From NCBI GenBank assembly GCA_014281115.1, contig JACONQ010000016.1:2445647-2509646 (forward strand): DNA of 64,000 nt. The letters run 5' to 3'. The translations under genes and the position numbers were made by a program. Numbering within the stretch: position 1 is the first letter of the stretch; each line of letters starts with the position of its first letter. The DNA comes from Laburnicola sp. R22_1. Taxonomy: Eukaryota > Ascomycota > Dothideomycetes > Pleosporales > Didymosphaeriaceae. Below the pieces are notes generated by a model. That model made no database searches. It was not told the origin of the DNA and saw only the letters and a list, made by a program, of their open reading frames with translations. Shown here one piece after another: positions 46,230-57,240 of this stretch.

Positions 46230-47040
46230 TCTTCTATAAATTCTATAATAAACTACACTATAGTTTATTACTTTTATACCTAAAGATTTAGCGCCCATAT
46301 AGATAGTTAACTATAGTTTATCACTTCTTTACACTAAGGTTAACTACTTATTTTATTTTAAAATCTAATATAACCTTTATATAGCCTATAGAGAGTAATT
46401 TTTAATTATAATTCGTAATTTCTAGTATAATTAAGTATACTAGGCGTAAGATATAGGGTAGTAAAGTTTATATAGAATAGGTATAGAGAACTATACGCAA
46501 TTTCTAGTAAACACTAAAATATAAATATAGCTAGAATGGGCGAAATTAAACCTATAACTAGCAATAAGAAATATATTCTAAGTAGGTTAGAATAACTTAG
46601 AAAAGGTGGAGAAACTTAATACTACTATCTAATTTTGCCTATAGTAAGTGTAGATAGTATTATAAATTTTCTTAGAATATAACTCTATATAATAAATATA
46701 TACTATTATAGCGTAGACATAATTAAAAATAACTATATTACTAAGAGTAGAAATACTCTACAACATTAAGATATACTTAAGAATATTTTAAATAGCTATA
46801 ATAATTACTACGAAGCTAATAAAGTCTAATATAAAAGAGATATTTATCAGTATAATAAGTAAAAGTGTAGGTTAAGTAGAGCGTAGTAGTAGGCCGCCTT
46901 ACCACACTACAAATACTTATAGTAATACTAATAATATAGCTAACTATACTATTATATAGGATAAAATAACTCTAAGCGTAGTAGTTAATATAGTTATAGT
47001 ATAGGCGTGTAGCTTTTTAGTAATACTTAAGAGTGTAACA
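46230..47040. other. AT-rich part of E-2 without clear counterpart in E-1
   Basis: About 800 bp of TA-saturated sequence with no readable frame. The E-1 counterpart is several hundred bases shorter, so this could contain a decayed insertion. No ends or target duplication were found. Confidence 0.35.
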
Positions 47041-47049
47041 CTTTTATAC

Positions 47050-48300
47050 TGTTACTATTATCTCTACTATCCTTACTATTCTAGATTTTCTTAATCTTAT
47101 AGATAGCTATTATAGACTTAGCTTTAATACTAAGAAATATCTTCTTACTAATAGTCCTACTAGTAATCTCTTTAGGCCCAAGCTAGCTATTTAGAATCTG
47201 TGCTATCTTAAAGATATCTAAATTTACCTTCTTAATAAGCTATAGCTAAATATTAAACTTAGGGACGCGTAGCGTATACTCTAGCTAAGTATTAGAGATA
47301 ATATTATATAGTACTAAGTAGAAACTATTCTAGCCTAGCGTCTGGCCTATTATATACTAGCGCATCTCTTAAGTTATATAGTTCTTAAAAAGCCGCCTAT
47401 TCTTCTTAGTTAGCTTAGTATATAATAAGGCTAGTAAGTTATTTACTACTTTTATATATACTTTACTATTACTATTATAACTATATATAGTGCTAATTAC
47501 TATATTCTTATTACTCTTATAAATTTACTTAATTTTATTTTAGTATACCCGCTTTAGTAACGTAGCCGCCTAGCAATATATAATATAAATAGTGGCCATC
47601 TTACTCTTAGACTAGTTGTATATCTTCTAGGCAAAATAAAAGGTATTATTAACTATATTTATATGGCGTCTACTACGCACCTAACTTTACGTATTACTAA
47701 AATCCTAGCTTACTATAATAGTGTTATATTTACTATAAAAGAGTAAGCTTTATTTATACTAGGCCTATAAAAACTAAGTAGTATAGACCTATAAATATAT
47801 ATTACCTATTGCGTAGGCCTTTTTAAGTAATAAGTAGACTGTATAATATAGTATCTTAACACCTATAAAGAAATTAGTGTCGTCTATAGATAGTTATTTA
47901 ATAATTTAGACTATAAGAGTTTTATCTAGCTATATAATAAATATATATATAGCTTACTCTTAGTATAGCGCCTTATTACTTAGTGTGAGTAATTCTAGTT
48001 TATATTACTTCTAAACTTATCTAGCTTTTTATTTTCTTATTTCTTATTTTTTTACTCTTATAGTGTTAATAGTGTAGTAGGTGTGCTTAGGGGAAAGGGT
48101 ACTAGCTTAAGCTAGCTTAACTATACTATTTAGCTTATCTAGTTTACTAATAATAGAGCTAGCTACCTTTTTAGACTTAGACTTATCTAGTTTTATACAC
48201 TTAGGCAATACTAATTCTAGTAACAAGCTAGCGCGCTTTCCTTCTAGAACTAAAAAAAAAGTACTAGTGCTTTTACCTATAGTAAGAACGTACGTTTCTA
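47050..48300 (-). pseudogene. Homologue of the unknown E-block gene, strongly degraded
   Basis: The plus strand from about 47095 follows the E-1 sequence from about 25785 (CTTAATCTT, then TAGGGCCAAGC-like and TTGCCTATGCG-like stretches at matching distances), so the minus strand once encoded the same unknown protein. Almost every codon that RIP can change to a stop has been changed. The limits are approximate. It diverges from the E-2 helicase, as in E-1. Confidence 0.5.
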
Positions 48301-49530
48301 TAGCACTTTTTATACTAATAGAGATAGTATACTTCCTCTAGAAAAAGTAAGCTTTTTAGCTATATAGGTAAGGCACGCCTAGGCATTATTAGGTAGCGTA
48401 TTAAGGGGAAGAGTTTTACATACTAGCCAGATAGTAGATAGTAATAAGTATGTAATAAAGACTAGATTATATATACTATTAGCGTCTAGTATAATTTAGC
48501 CTATACTATAACTCTAAGAGAGTGTACTAGCTTGTAAAAATTTTATATTAAAAAAGATACGCTTATACTCTATATTAGGTAGTTTATAAATAGAGATAGT
48601 AGTAGCTAGAAAAAAGCTATAGACACTGCTATTAAATTTACACGTAGACTTGGCTAGTAGGGCCTTTTAAGCTATTAAGACTATAGTAGTATAAGATAGT
48701 AAAGATAGTAATAAGAGTTAAATAATTATATTATAATTAAATATATATTACGCTAAGCCTAATTTAGCCAATTCTAATTTAGCGCTAAAGTTAGCTAATT
48801 CTTATTAAACTTAAATTAAGCATAGCTAGAGATATATAATAGGATATAAAAAAGTATAATAGCGTTTTAAGATTATAACTAATACTATTATATTAGAATA
48901 TATAGTATAAAGAGGAATTAATATATTATAGTATAAAAAGATAATATATTAGGTAGTAGTCTTATATAGTGCTACTAATTTTTAAAAATTACTCTTTTAC
49001 TCTTTTAAGTAGATATATACCTCCCTTAAGTAGGTTACTAGCCTATACACTATAGATATCTTTATAGAGCTATTTAAATACTAATCTAAGCTATAGATAA
49101 TTATCTATTAGTTCTATATTATTACTATATCGCCTATATAGATTATTATCTATCTTAAGATATACCACTCTAAGGTACTAGTTATACTATATAAGAATAT
49201 TACTATAATTACATATACACTACCTAACTTAGTATAGAACCTATATAATATATATATTCTAAAGCCTATAGAAGACTATATTATATACTTAGACTATTTT
49301 AGTAATAGCCATATATATATATTTCTAGCGTATTAGTATATATATATAATACTATAGAAAATATATACTTATTACTCTAGTAAATATAGCTAGATAGATA
49401 ACTAGTAGTATAAGAGTAATATAAAGAAGATAAAAGTATAGCTAAGAAACTAAATATAGCAAAATAGCTAAACTTACTAGTAAGTATTTTAAGCAGTTAA
49501 CTAGCCTACGTATATGGCTATTAGGGCCTA
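48300..49530. other. Intergenic region of E-2
   Basis: TA-rich stretch between the two divergent gene remnants, longer than in E-1 when the pogo is left out. No readable gene. Confidence 0.4.
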
Positions 49531-49539
49531 TTTAGTAGT

Positions 49540-52500
49540 ATTATAATAAATAGATATTGCGCAAAGGGTTCTTACTAGCTAGTAGAGTAACTAAAAGAAA
49601 TACTAGGCACTATAAGTATAGATAATTATTAGAGATAGCTACTATATTAAGATAGATGTATGGCTAGAGCTAATAGTATGGGTGCTCTATTTTAAGGGCT
49701 GCTTAAGGGCGTCTCTACTTAAGGCTTAAGAGTTACTAGAGGCTAATAAGAAATATAAACTAAGCGTTGCCTATAAGGCTATATAAAAAGTAATACGTAA
49801 GACTTTTTAAAACTACTATTTTAAGGTAGTGGAATAATATACGCTAAAGCTTATTAAATAATATAAAATAAATATACTATTAAATAAAAAGCCCTTTTAT
49901 ACTAGGCAACGCATTTAAACTATTAAGAAGTATAGCTATAAATTATTATATGTGTTTTACTACCTATAGCGTATATATGACTAAATAGAGTAGCTATAAA
50001 TTATTATATGTGTTTTACTACCTATAGCGTATATATGACTAAATAGAGTAGCTACTATATAAGCTAAGTAGCCTCTAATAAGTGGCTCTATTATAGGCAT
50101 AGTAGAGTATAGGCTAAGGGGGCAACACTATAAAGCTAGAAAAGTATTATCTATAGTTTTAAATATGGCTATTAGACTATACGCTACTTGCTAATAAATA
50201 TAAAAGCGAGCTACTTAGTAGGATTATAGTGCTAAGACTTAAGCCTAACTATTATAGAGATAAATAGATACCTATACACAAGTTCTCTTTAATACTTTTA
50301 GTCCTAGTTACTATGTCTAAGGCGCTAGTTATATACTATACTTACTACTAGTAAGAATAGATAATACTAGCTAGGGTAGACTCTACGCCTATAATAAGTA
50401 AGCTAGTAAGAGAAATAGCTATACACTTTATAATACTATTAGACTTTAATTATATAGTAACTTCTATAAACTACCTACTTTATCTATAGGCACTAGCGAG
50501 AGTAGAGTCTAGATATTATAACGCGGATAGTATTCTATTATAAAGTAGTAATTGGCTCTTAATTAATTAGTAGAGCTTTTTGCTAAAAGACCTATATTTA
50601 ATAGTTAAGGGCCTATATAAAACGGCGAGACTATAACTACTAAAAGATATACTATTACTAGATTTAGACGCGTAAGATTAGATATAGCTAGGCATAACCA
50701 TACTACTAAAACTTTCTCTTAATAGGGTTGTAGACTAGCTAGCTAAGAGGTTAATTAGGTATAGCTTCCTTAACTATTCTAATAATAATATAGAGTTATA
50801 GTACACATGACTACTATATAGACTTATTAAAGAGCTAGTCTTATAAAATAGATTTATATATAGTATAGATACTATATAATAGCCTCTTTATACGCTATAG
50901 TATAATATAGCTATGGCCGCCTATATAAAGGCTATATATTATTTTAAAAAGACCCTCTTTGTGCTAGTCTATTTATTAGGGGGCGCACTAGCTCGCGGGA
51001 CTAAAATTATGTTAATCTAGTATAAAAACGGCATAGAGGGTGTTAGGCACTAGGGCGTATTTATAAAAAGGGGTCTTATATTATTTATAACTACTTATTA
51101 TAAGAGGTATAACTGTACTAAAAAAGTTAAGACTATTTACTACTATGTGCCTTAGGAGGTAAGTAAGCTAGTAGTATACTTTTTTAGATTAGAGCAGCCC
51201 TTTATTAATAACTTCTAGATAATATACTATAACATAGAGAATTTAACTACCTTTCTCCAGAAGCTAGCGCCTAAAGAGTAGAAGGAGAATAGTAAAAAAG
51301 AAAATAATAGTAATAAAGAGGGAAATAATGCTAATAGGAATAGTAAAAAAAAAGGTAGAAAATAGATGTCTATAAATTTAAATAAATACTAGGGTATAGT
51401 CTATATTTAACACGTGCTAAAAAAGTAAATCTTATAGTATATAGTAGTTGCGCTTAATATAAAAGTATAGTAACACGCCTATTTTATAATTTACTAAAAG
51501 TTAGCTAATAATAGAAAGGTACGCGATTAGCTTAATATACTCTATTTTAATAAAGAACTAAATAAAGATAATGTGTAAGTATAGTAGTTAGGCTACTTAG
51601 CTTAAATAAAAAAGGAGAACTATGGCCGCAGTCTTACTAAGTTGCCATTCTAGACTATAGTAAAGTGGGCTAAGTTTTAGTAAATAAGTATAGACTAGTA
51701 TTATATTCTCTAGTTTGTGTTAGTGCTAAAGGGGAAGTAGTACTATTCTAGGCACTATACTAAGGCAATAGTATAGTAGAAGAAGTAGGCTTAAGAGTAG
51801 TAGTTGTTACTTGCTATACTAGACCTAAAGCCTAAGTTTAGGCAAATAGTAGGCTATCCTAACACTAAGTATTATAGCTAGTAGTAGGAAAGCCTAAATA
51901 CGATTATGTAGTATAGCCTTTACTTACTAGTTTTAATAGCTATAAGTATAGAAAAGAGTATATTATTTATACTACTAGTGTTAGTATCTTCTAGTAGTAT
52001 AATTATTATTATTACGCTGCTTAATCTATTATAAAATAATATACTCGACTATTATAACTAGCTTAGTGTTTCTAGCGCAAAATAGAATGGCTATTAGCTA
52101 CTATACTAGGCTAGGATTATGTTTATAACGCTAGAAGGCGTAGCTACTAAGTCGTTTAGCCGCTTCCTTAATAAGAAGTGAATACTTAGGTAACTAAACT
52201 ATATTGTTATTAATAAGTGCCACACAATACTTAAGTTAAATAATTAGTAGTAACTAGACGTGCTAAGGCTATTAGAGATAGTAGGTAAAGGTACATAGCT
52301 AGTATACTTAATAGCCATACTACTACCTATACTATAGCTAGTCTTTTTAGATGTTATAGGTCTTAATATAAGAAAGCTTAATATTATTCGTAATAAGTCT
52401 ACTACGCGGCCTAATATTGCGTATAAGGTATAGAAATATATGTAGGGCAAGCTAGATATAGCACTTATTAACCTTGTTATAATAAAGTCGGCAAAGTATA

Positions 52501-53440
52501 GTCCTAAGATATAGATTCTTATCTACTATCTATCTATTAGGGAAATAAAGCGCCTGGGCAAACTATTATAATATACCGCATACTACTATAAAATAGCTAT
52601 AAATAAAAAGAAGTCTTATATAGTCTAGACTTTTATAGCTAGGGTAGAAAAGTTATATATAGTAATTACTATACTAATGCTAGATATATATACTCTAGGC
52701 GTATAGGTAGTAATTTATATAACTATATATAATTTATTACTAAATCTAGTGTAAAAGAGTAGCCGTATAGAGTAAGAAAAAAATAAAAGTAAGTTTATTA
52801 TACTATAAGTATGCTAGGGTAAGGAGTTAAAGAGAGAAAAAGTATTAGAATACTATTTAGATTAGTAAGTAAAAAATTACCTTAATAAGACTATATACTA
52901 GTATATTGCTATTAACTAGTATATAAATAATTATAAGAATTAATAGTATTATAAAGTAGGTAAAATATAGTATAACTTATATAAAGCACAACTCTATAGT
53001 ATAAAGAGGTAGATAGAAGATAAGCCGCTATTAAATATAATGGCTATAGGCAATATAAAGTAATATAGGCTTAAGTAGGCTTAGAGTGTAAAAGAATAGG
53101 CTATTAAACTTATTTAGTATAAGAAGACTAACTATATAGCATATAAGCTAGAGCGTATAAAGTAGTATTTATAGTGCTGGCTATATATATATGCTATTTA
53201 TATGGCTATAAATAGTAAAGTAGAAAACTATAAGTGGAAAGTATGCCTAATAGTAAGCGAGAAGTAGATTATAGCTATAGAGGCAAGCTATAGGCAAATA
53301 GGCATAGTAAAATAGGAGCTATTTATAAAATATAACTACTACTTTACTCTATAGGTAATATATAATTAGTAAGTAGAAAATTTAAGTATATAGAGAGAGT
53401 ATAAGTTAATAGGGGGGCGGGGTATTTATTAATTTAATTA
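49540..53440 (+). pseudogene. OrsD/RecQ-like helicase of the E block, copy 2, strongly RIPped
   Basis: Collinear with the E-1 helicase: for example 50226-50330 follows 30525-30615 (AAGCCTAACNAT, then CACAAGTTCTC). Stop codons are very dense. The Walker A region reads IEKSILFIL near 51950 instead of GTGKSILFIL, and the Walker B box reads NKCH near 52212, the same double change as in copy 1. A perfect 58-bp tandem duplication at 49935-50050 shifts the frame. Not functional. Confidence 0.68.
49935..50050. repeat. Perfect 58-bp tandem duplication in the E-2 helicase remnant
   Basis: 49935-49992 and 49993-50050 are identical (starting GCTATAAATTATTATATG). The unit is not a multiple of three. It is absent from the collinear E-1 copy, and having no differences it must be younger than the RIP damage around it. 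Confidence 0.9.
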
Positions 53441-53453
53441 GGTGCTGCCCTAA

Positions 53454-54417
53454 CCCAGGGCGCTAAATCTACTATTATAAGGATAAATTACTTTGTTAGT
53501 AATATAAACTATGCGTATAGCGTGTATTTCTAAGATTAGAAGGTATGGTAGATTATTATTTTATAGGTAGGGTAGATTTAGTTTCTATTAGTAGATTTGC
53601 TCTAAACTTAGAAATGTTTTTTACACTAATAAGCTGCACTATTTATAGAATTTATAGAAACCTAACTTACGTAGTAGAGTGTAGGCAAAAGAGGTGTTAT
53701 AGGTTAGGGTTATATTAATAAGGGGATTAGTAGTGTACTACTAAAGTTAGAACTAAGCGGAATGTAAAGCCTAGTCACTATAATTAAGACAAAGAGAGAG
53801 ACATATTTAGTAAGTTAAATAGTACGTTTAGAGCAGATTAATCTAGCGTGTTAGTATGGCCAGAGTAAGTATAGCGTGTTAATATTTTAACTATTTAGTA
53901 GAGTACTAGGTAGCTATATATAAGGAGTGCTAGTATATAGTATAGCCAAATTAGATTAAGGACTATTTGTAAAAGTAGCATAAGATTAAATATAAAGACG
54001 CTAGCAAGATAGGATTAGAGGTTCGTAGCTAAGTAGGCATTATATAGTACTCTAGTAAGTTCGTACCGCTAAGCTAGATTATAGCGCCGTATCTCTAGTT
54101 GCCTATATATATAGATAGGTTATTATGCTAGTTAAATTTAAAATAGTGTTAGTGAGTATTATAAAGTATTAAGAGTATAAAAAAATATTAGTATAAAGAC
54201 TACTAAGAATAGTTAGCAAAAAAGAAGCGTAGGTAACTAAGTCGGATTAAGAAGAAGGGATTATAAGCATAAATAGAATAGGGATATATATATGTATATT
54301 ACTAGCGATTATTTAGTAGTTGCTATAGTTTATAGTATTTTTAAGTGTACGTACCTAATAAAGGTCTAGTAGGCAGTCTAGAACCTATTTCTATTAATAG
54401 TAAGGCCGTATAGGCGC
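53454..54417 (+). pseudogene. A block, copy 2 (A-2): helicase 5' fragment
   Basis: Starts CCCAGGGCGCTAA directly after CCCTAA (53448-53453). It follows 57241-58205 and stops after GCCGTATAGGCG, within the region coding for the N-terminal domain. Only the leader and N-terminal finger region remain. Confidence 0.75.
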
Positions 54418-54450
54418 TTACTCTATTACACAAAAAAAGAGACTGCCTAT
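54418..54450. repeat. E block, copy 3 (E-3): 33-bp stub
   Basis: TTACTCTATTACAC, then AAAGAGACTGCC, matches the first bases of E-1 and E-2 and then stops where B-2 begins. It is the shortest block in the array and shows that E, too, has a fixed left end. Confidence 0.65.
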
Positions 54451-55444
54451 TTTAGGGCGTTAACAATATCTAGCCCTCTATATTGTTTTTGTTTCAGATT
54501 TATTAGTAATAAAATATTTATTCCTCTGCGTAGATACAGATACATAGGCTCTATATTATTAACTTTAAGGGGTCGGTGTTGTTAGGTTCCTATAGGCTAA
54601 TAGAGCTAAAATTTAAGTATATTATTTAGCGTAGTAGGTTATATTATGCAACTTATTTTCGCGTATAAAACGCGTGTGGTTAAGGATATTAGGGTTTAGT
54701 GTTCGTGGTTAGGGTTAAGCTAGCGAGGCCGCGAGAATGCAGCAAACGTTAACCGTTCGAAGTTAGAGGATGTTCCGAGATAATAAGTCGCAACCACGAA
54801 ACCCAAATATGCGTTTAGTCGCATAGTAGAATAGAGAAAGCTAGGGCGGTATATAGTATGCGTAGTAAATAAGGCCGTAGAATTAATATATTTTATATAT
54901 ATAGCTGTTTTCTATTCGCGCGCACCTATAACCCGTTATTATACCTGTTGTTGTTACCTGTTATTAGTACTAGTCCGCCGCAAGCCATTCTATCGCCGCT
55001 ATTATGACAGAGAAACCTGTTATAGACAATTTTTTTAAGCATTTAGCTAAGTATTTATTGCCTATATATTAAGAATGCAGGCACGCAGTGTTGCCTAGTT
55101 AGGTAGCAAGTTATTTACAGCGTGCCCACCCCGTTAGACATAAGTAGGCCAAATTAATAGCAGACAAAGTCCGCAGCTAGGCCGGGTTAATTAAGTATGC
55201 CAGCGAATTAGAGGTGCCTAGCCAGATTATTAAGCCTATACAGTAGTTACTAGTGTATATAGACGGGTTAATGTGTCGGATTAAGCCAAAGTATTACCGT
55301 TAGATATTCTAAAGCGAGCGCGTAATAAAGAATCATTAGAGAGACGCCTATAATTAGTCGCTAATAGACAAAGGTGGCCGTCTAAGTTAATTAGAGGCGA
55401 AGAAGATACGCGACCGCATTAGCAATAGTTTCCAAATTGTCTAT
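54451..55444 (+). pseudogene. B block, copy 2 (B-2): helicase 5' fragment
   Basis: Starts TTTAGGGCGTTAAC (a RIP variant of the CCCAGGGCGTTAAC start). It follows B-1 and B-3 through the N-terminal finger region and ends after ATTGTCTAT, where the longer copies continue TACTAG. Confidence 0.75.
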
Positions 55445-57240
55445 CCCAGGGCGTTAACAACATCTAGCCCTCTATATTATTTTTGTTTTAGATTTGTTAG
55501 TAATAAAATATTTATTCCTCTACGTAGATATAGGTACATAGGCTCTATATTATTAACTTTAAGGGGTTAGTGTTGTTAGGTTCCTATAGGCCAATAGAGC
55601 TAAAATTTAAGTATATTATTTAGCGTAGTAGGTTGTATTATGCAACTTATTTTCGCGTATAGAACGCGTGTAATTAAGAATATTAGGGTTTAGTGTTTGT
55701 AGTTAGGGTTAAGCTAGCGAGGCCGCAAGGATGCAGCGAACGTTAACCGTCCGGGGTCAGAGGACGTTCCGAGATAATAAGTCGCAACCACGAAACCCAA
55801 ATATGCGTTTAGTCGCATAGTAGAATAGAGGAGGCTGGGGCGGTATATAGTATACGTAGTAAATAAGGCTGTAGAATTAATATATTTTATATATATAGCT
55901 GTTTCCCATTTACGCGCACTCGTAACCCGTTATTATACCTATTATTATTATCCATTATTAGCACTAGTTCGCCGCAAGCCATTTTATCGCCGCCATTATA
56001 GTAGAGAAACCCGTTATAGACAATTATTTTAAGTATTTAGCTAAGTATTTGTTGCCTATATATTAAGAGTGTAGACACGCAGTGTTGCCTAGTTAGGTAG
56101 CAAGTTATTTGCAGCGTGCCCACTCCGTTAGACATAAGTAGGCTAAATTAATAGCAGACGAAGTCCGCAGCTAGACCGAGTTAATTAAATATGCCAGCGA
56201 ATTAGAGGTGCCCAGCCAGATTATTAAGCCTATACAGCAGTCACTAGTGTATATAGACGGGTTAATATGTTAGATTAAGCTAAAGTATTACTATTAGATA
56301 TTCCGAAGCGAGCGCGTAATAAAGAACTATTAGAGAGACGCCTATAATTAGTCGCCAACAGACAAAGGTAGTCGTCTAAGTTAATTAGAGGCGAAGAAGA
56401 TACGCGACTGTATTAGCAATAGTTCCTAAATTGTCTATTACTAGTGATTTTTTGTCTAGGGCTAGGGTTCGCAGTATTTCGAGGTGCGGCAGCCTGGCAA
56501 AGGCGGCCCTAACACCGTACCTATAGATAGTAACGCAGTATGGGCGCAGGTGGGCGAGCAGATAGCCAAGGCATAGAAGAATATCAAGAGGCGGGCGCAA
56601 AACACTATCTAAGACAGCAAAAGAGATAAGGTAAACCTATAGTTAGAGCGGACGCAGTAGCTACTATATTTAGTAGGCATAGAGAGGCCTAATTTATTAG
56701 TGTGCGTTAAAGAGCCTATTGCTAACGCCAATCCTAGGAAAGATAAGAAGGCAAAGCTAGTAGAAGCAGCGATTTAGGCGGCTATAGATAGGTTAGCGCG
56801 ATTTAGCCAGGCGTCTGTTATCCACCTTATTAGCGTGTTTGTGCGATTAGAGGCAATCTAAATAGAGAAGCACTAGACGCAGTTCTAGCTATTATAGCTA
56901 TATATAGACAAGAAGGCCATTATTAAGCACGCGCGGCTATAGTAGTAGATATTAATTTTTTTGCACGCATATAGAAGGAGTATATATAAAAGAGCCCCTA
57001 ATATTAGTTTACGCGCCGGCAGTAGAAGGCATAAAAGGCGTTAGTCTAATAGGTAGAAAGGTAAGTAGAGGGGGAGGCGGTAGAAGAAGAAGAAGAAGAA
57101 GAAGAAAAAAAAGAAGAAGAAGAAAAAGAAGAAGAAGAAGAAGAAGAAGAAGTAGAAGAAGAGACAGAGAATAGGGATAAGAAGATAATAGAGGAGTTAA
57201 TAGAGAACGTAGATAAGTTAATAGAGGAGGGAGACGCTAA
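55445..57240 (+). pseudogene. B block, copy 3 (B-3): helicase 5' fragment
   Basis: Starts CCCAGGGCGTTAAC. It contains the N-terminal finger (C-x-x-C of the YQECRHAV type, then H), the QNTIQDS region, and an acidic segment encoded by a long GAA/AGA repeat (57078-57165). It ends at 57240 after GACGCTAA, where B-1 continues GACACTAGAGAG. The best-preserved B-type N-terminus here, still with stop codons. Confidence 0.76.
57078..57165 (+). repeat. GAA-type microsatellite in B-3
   Basis: Mostly AGA/GAA triplets, with interruptions. It once encoded a glutamate-rich stretch of the helicase. A shorter version lies at 39340-39371 in B-1. Confidence 0.85.

Larger units (their letters stand above)
45219..53453 (+). 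repeat. Subtelomeric E block, copy 2 (E-2)
   Basis: It begins with the same left end as 24191 (TCACTCTATTACAC) immediately after the 3' end of B-1 and follows E-1 through the 62-codon frame (45267-45455), the minus-strand gene and the helicase. It is far more RIP-degraded than E-1. Local extra sequence occurs at 46230-47040. It stops at 53453 in CCCTAA, next to the CCCAGGGCGCTAA start of A-2. Confidence 0.72.
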
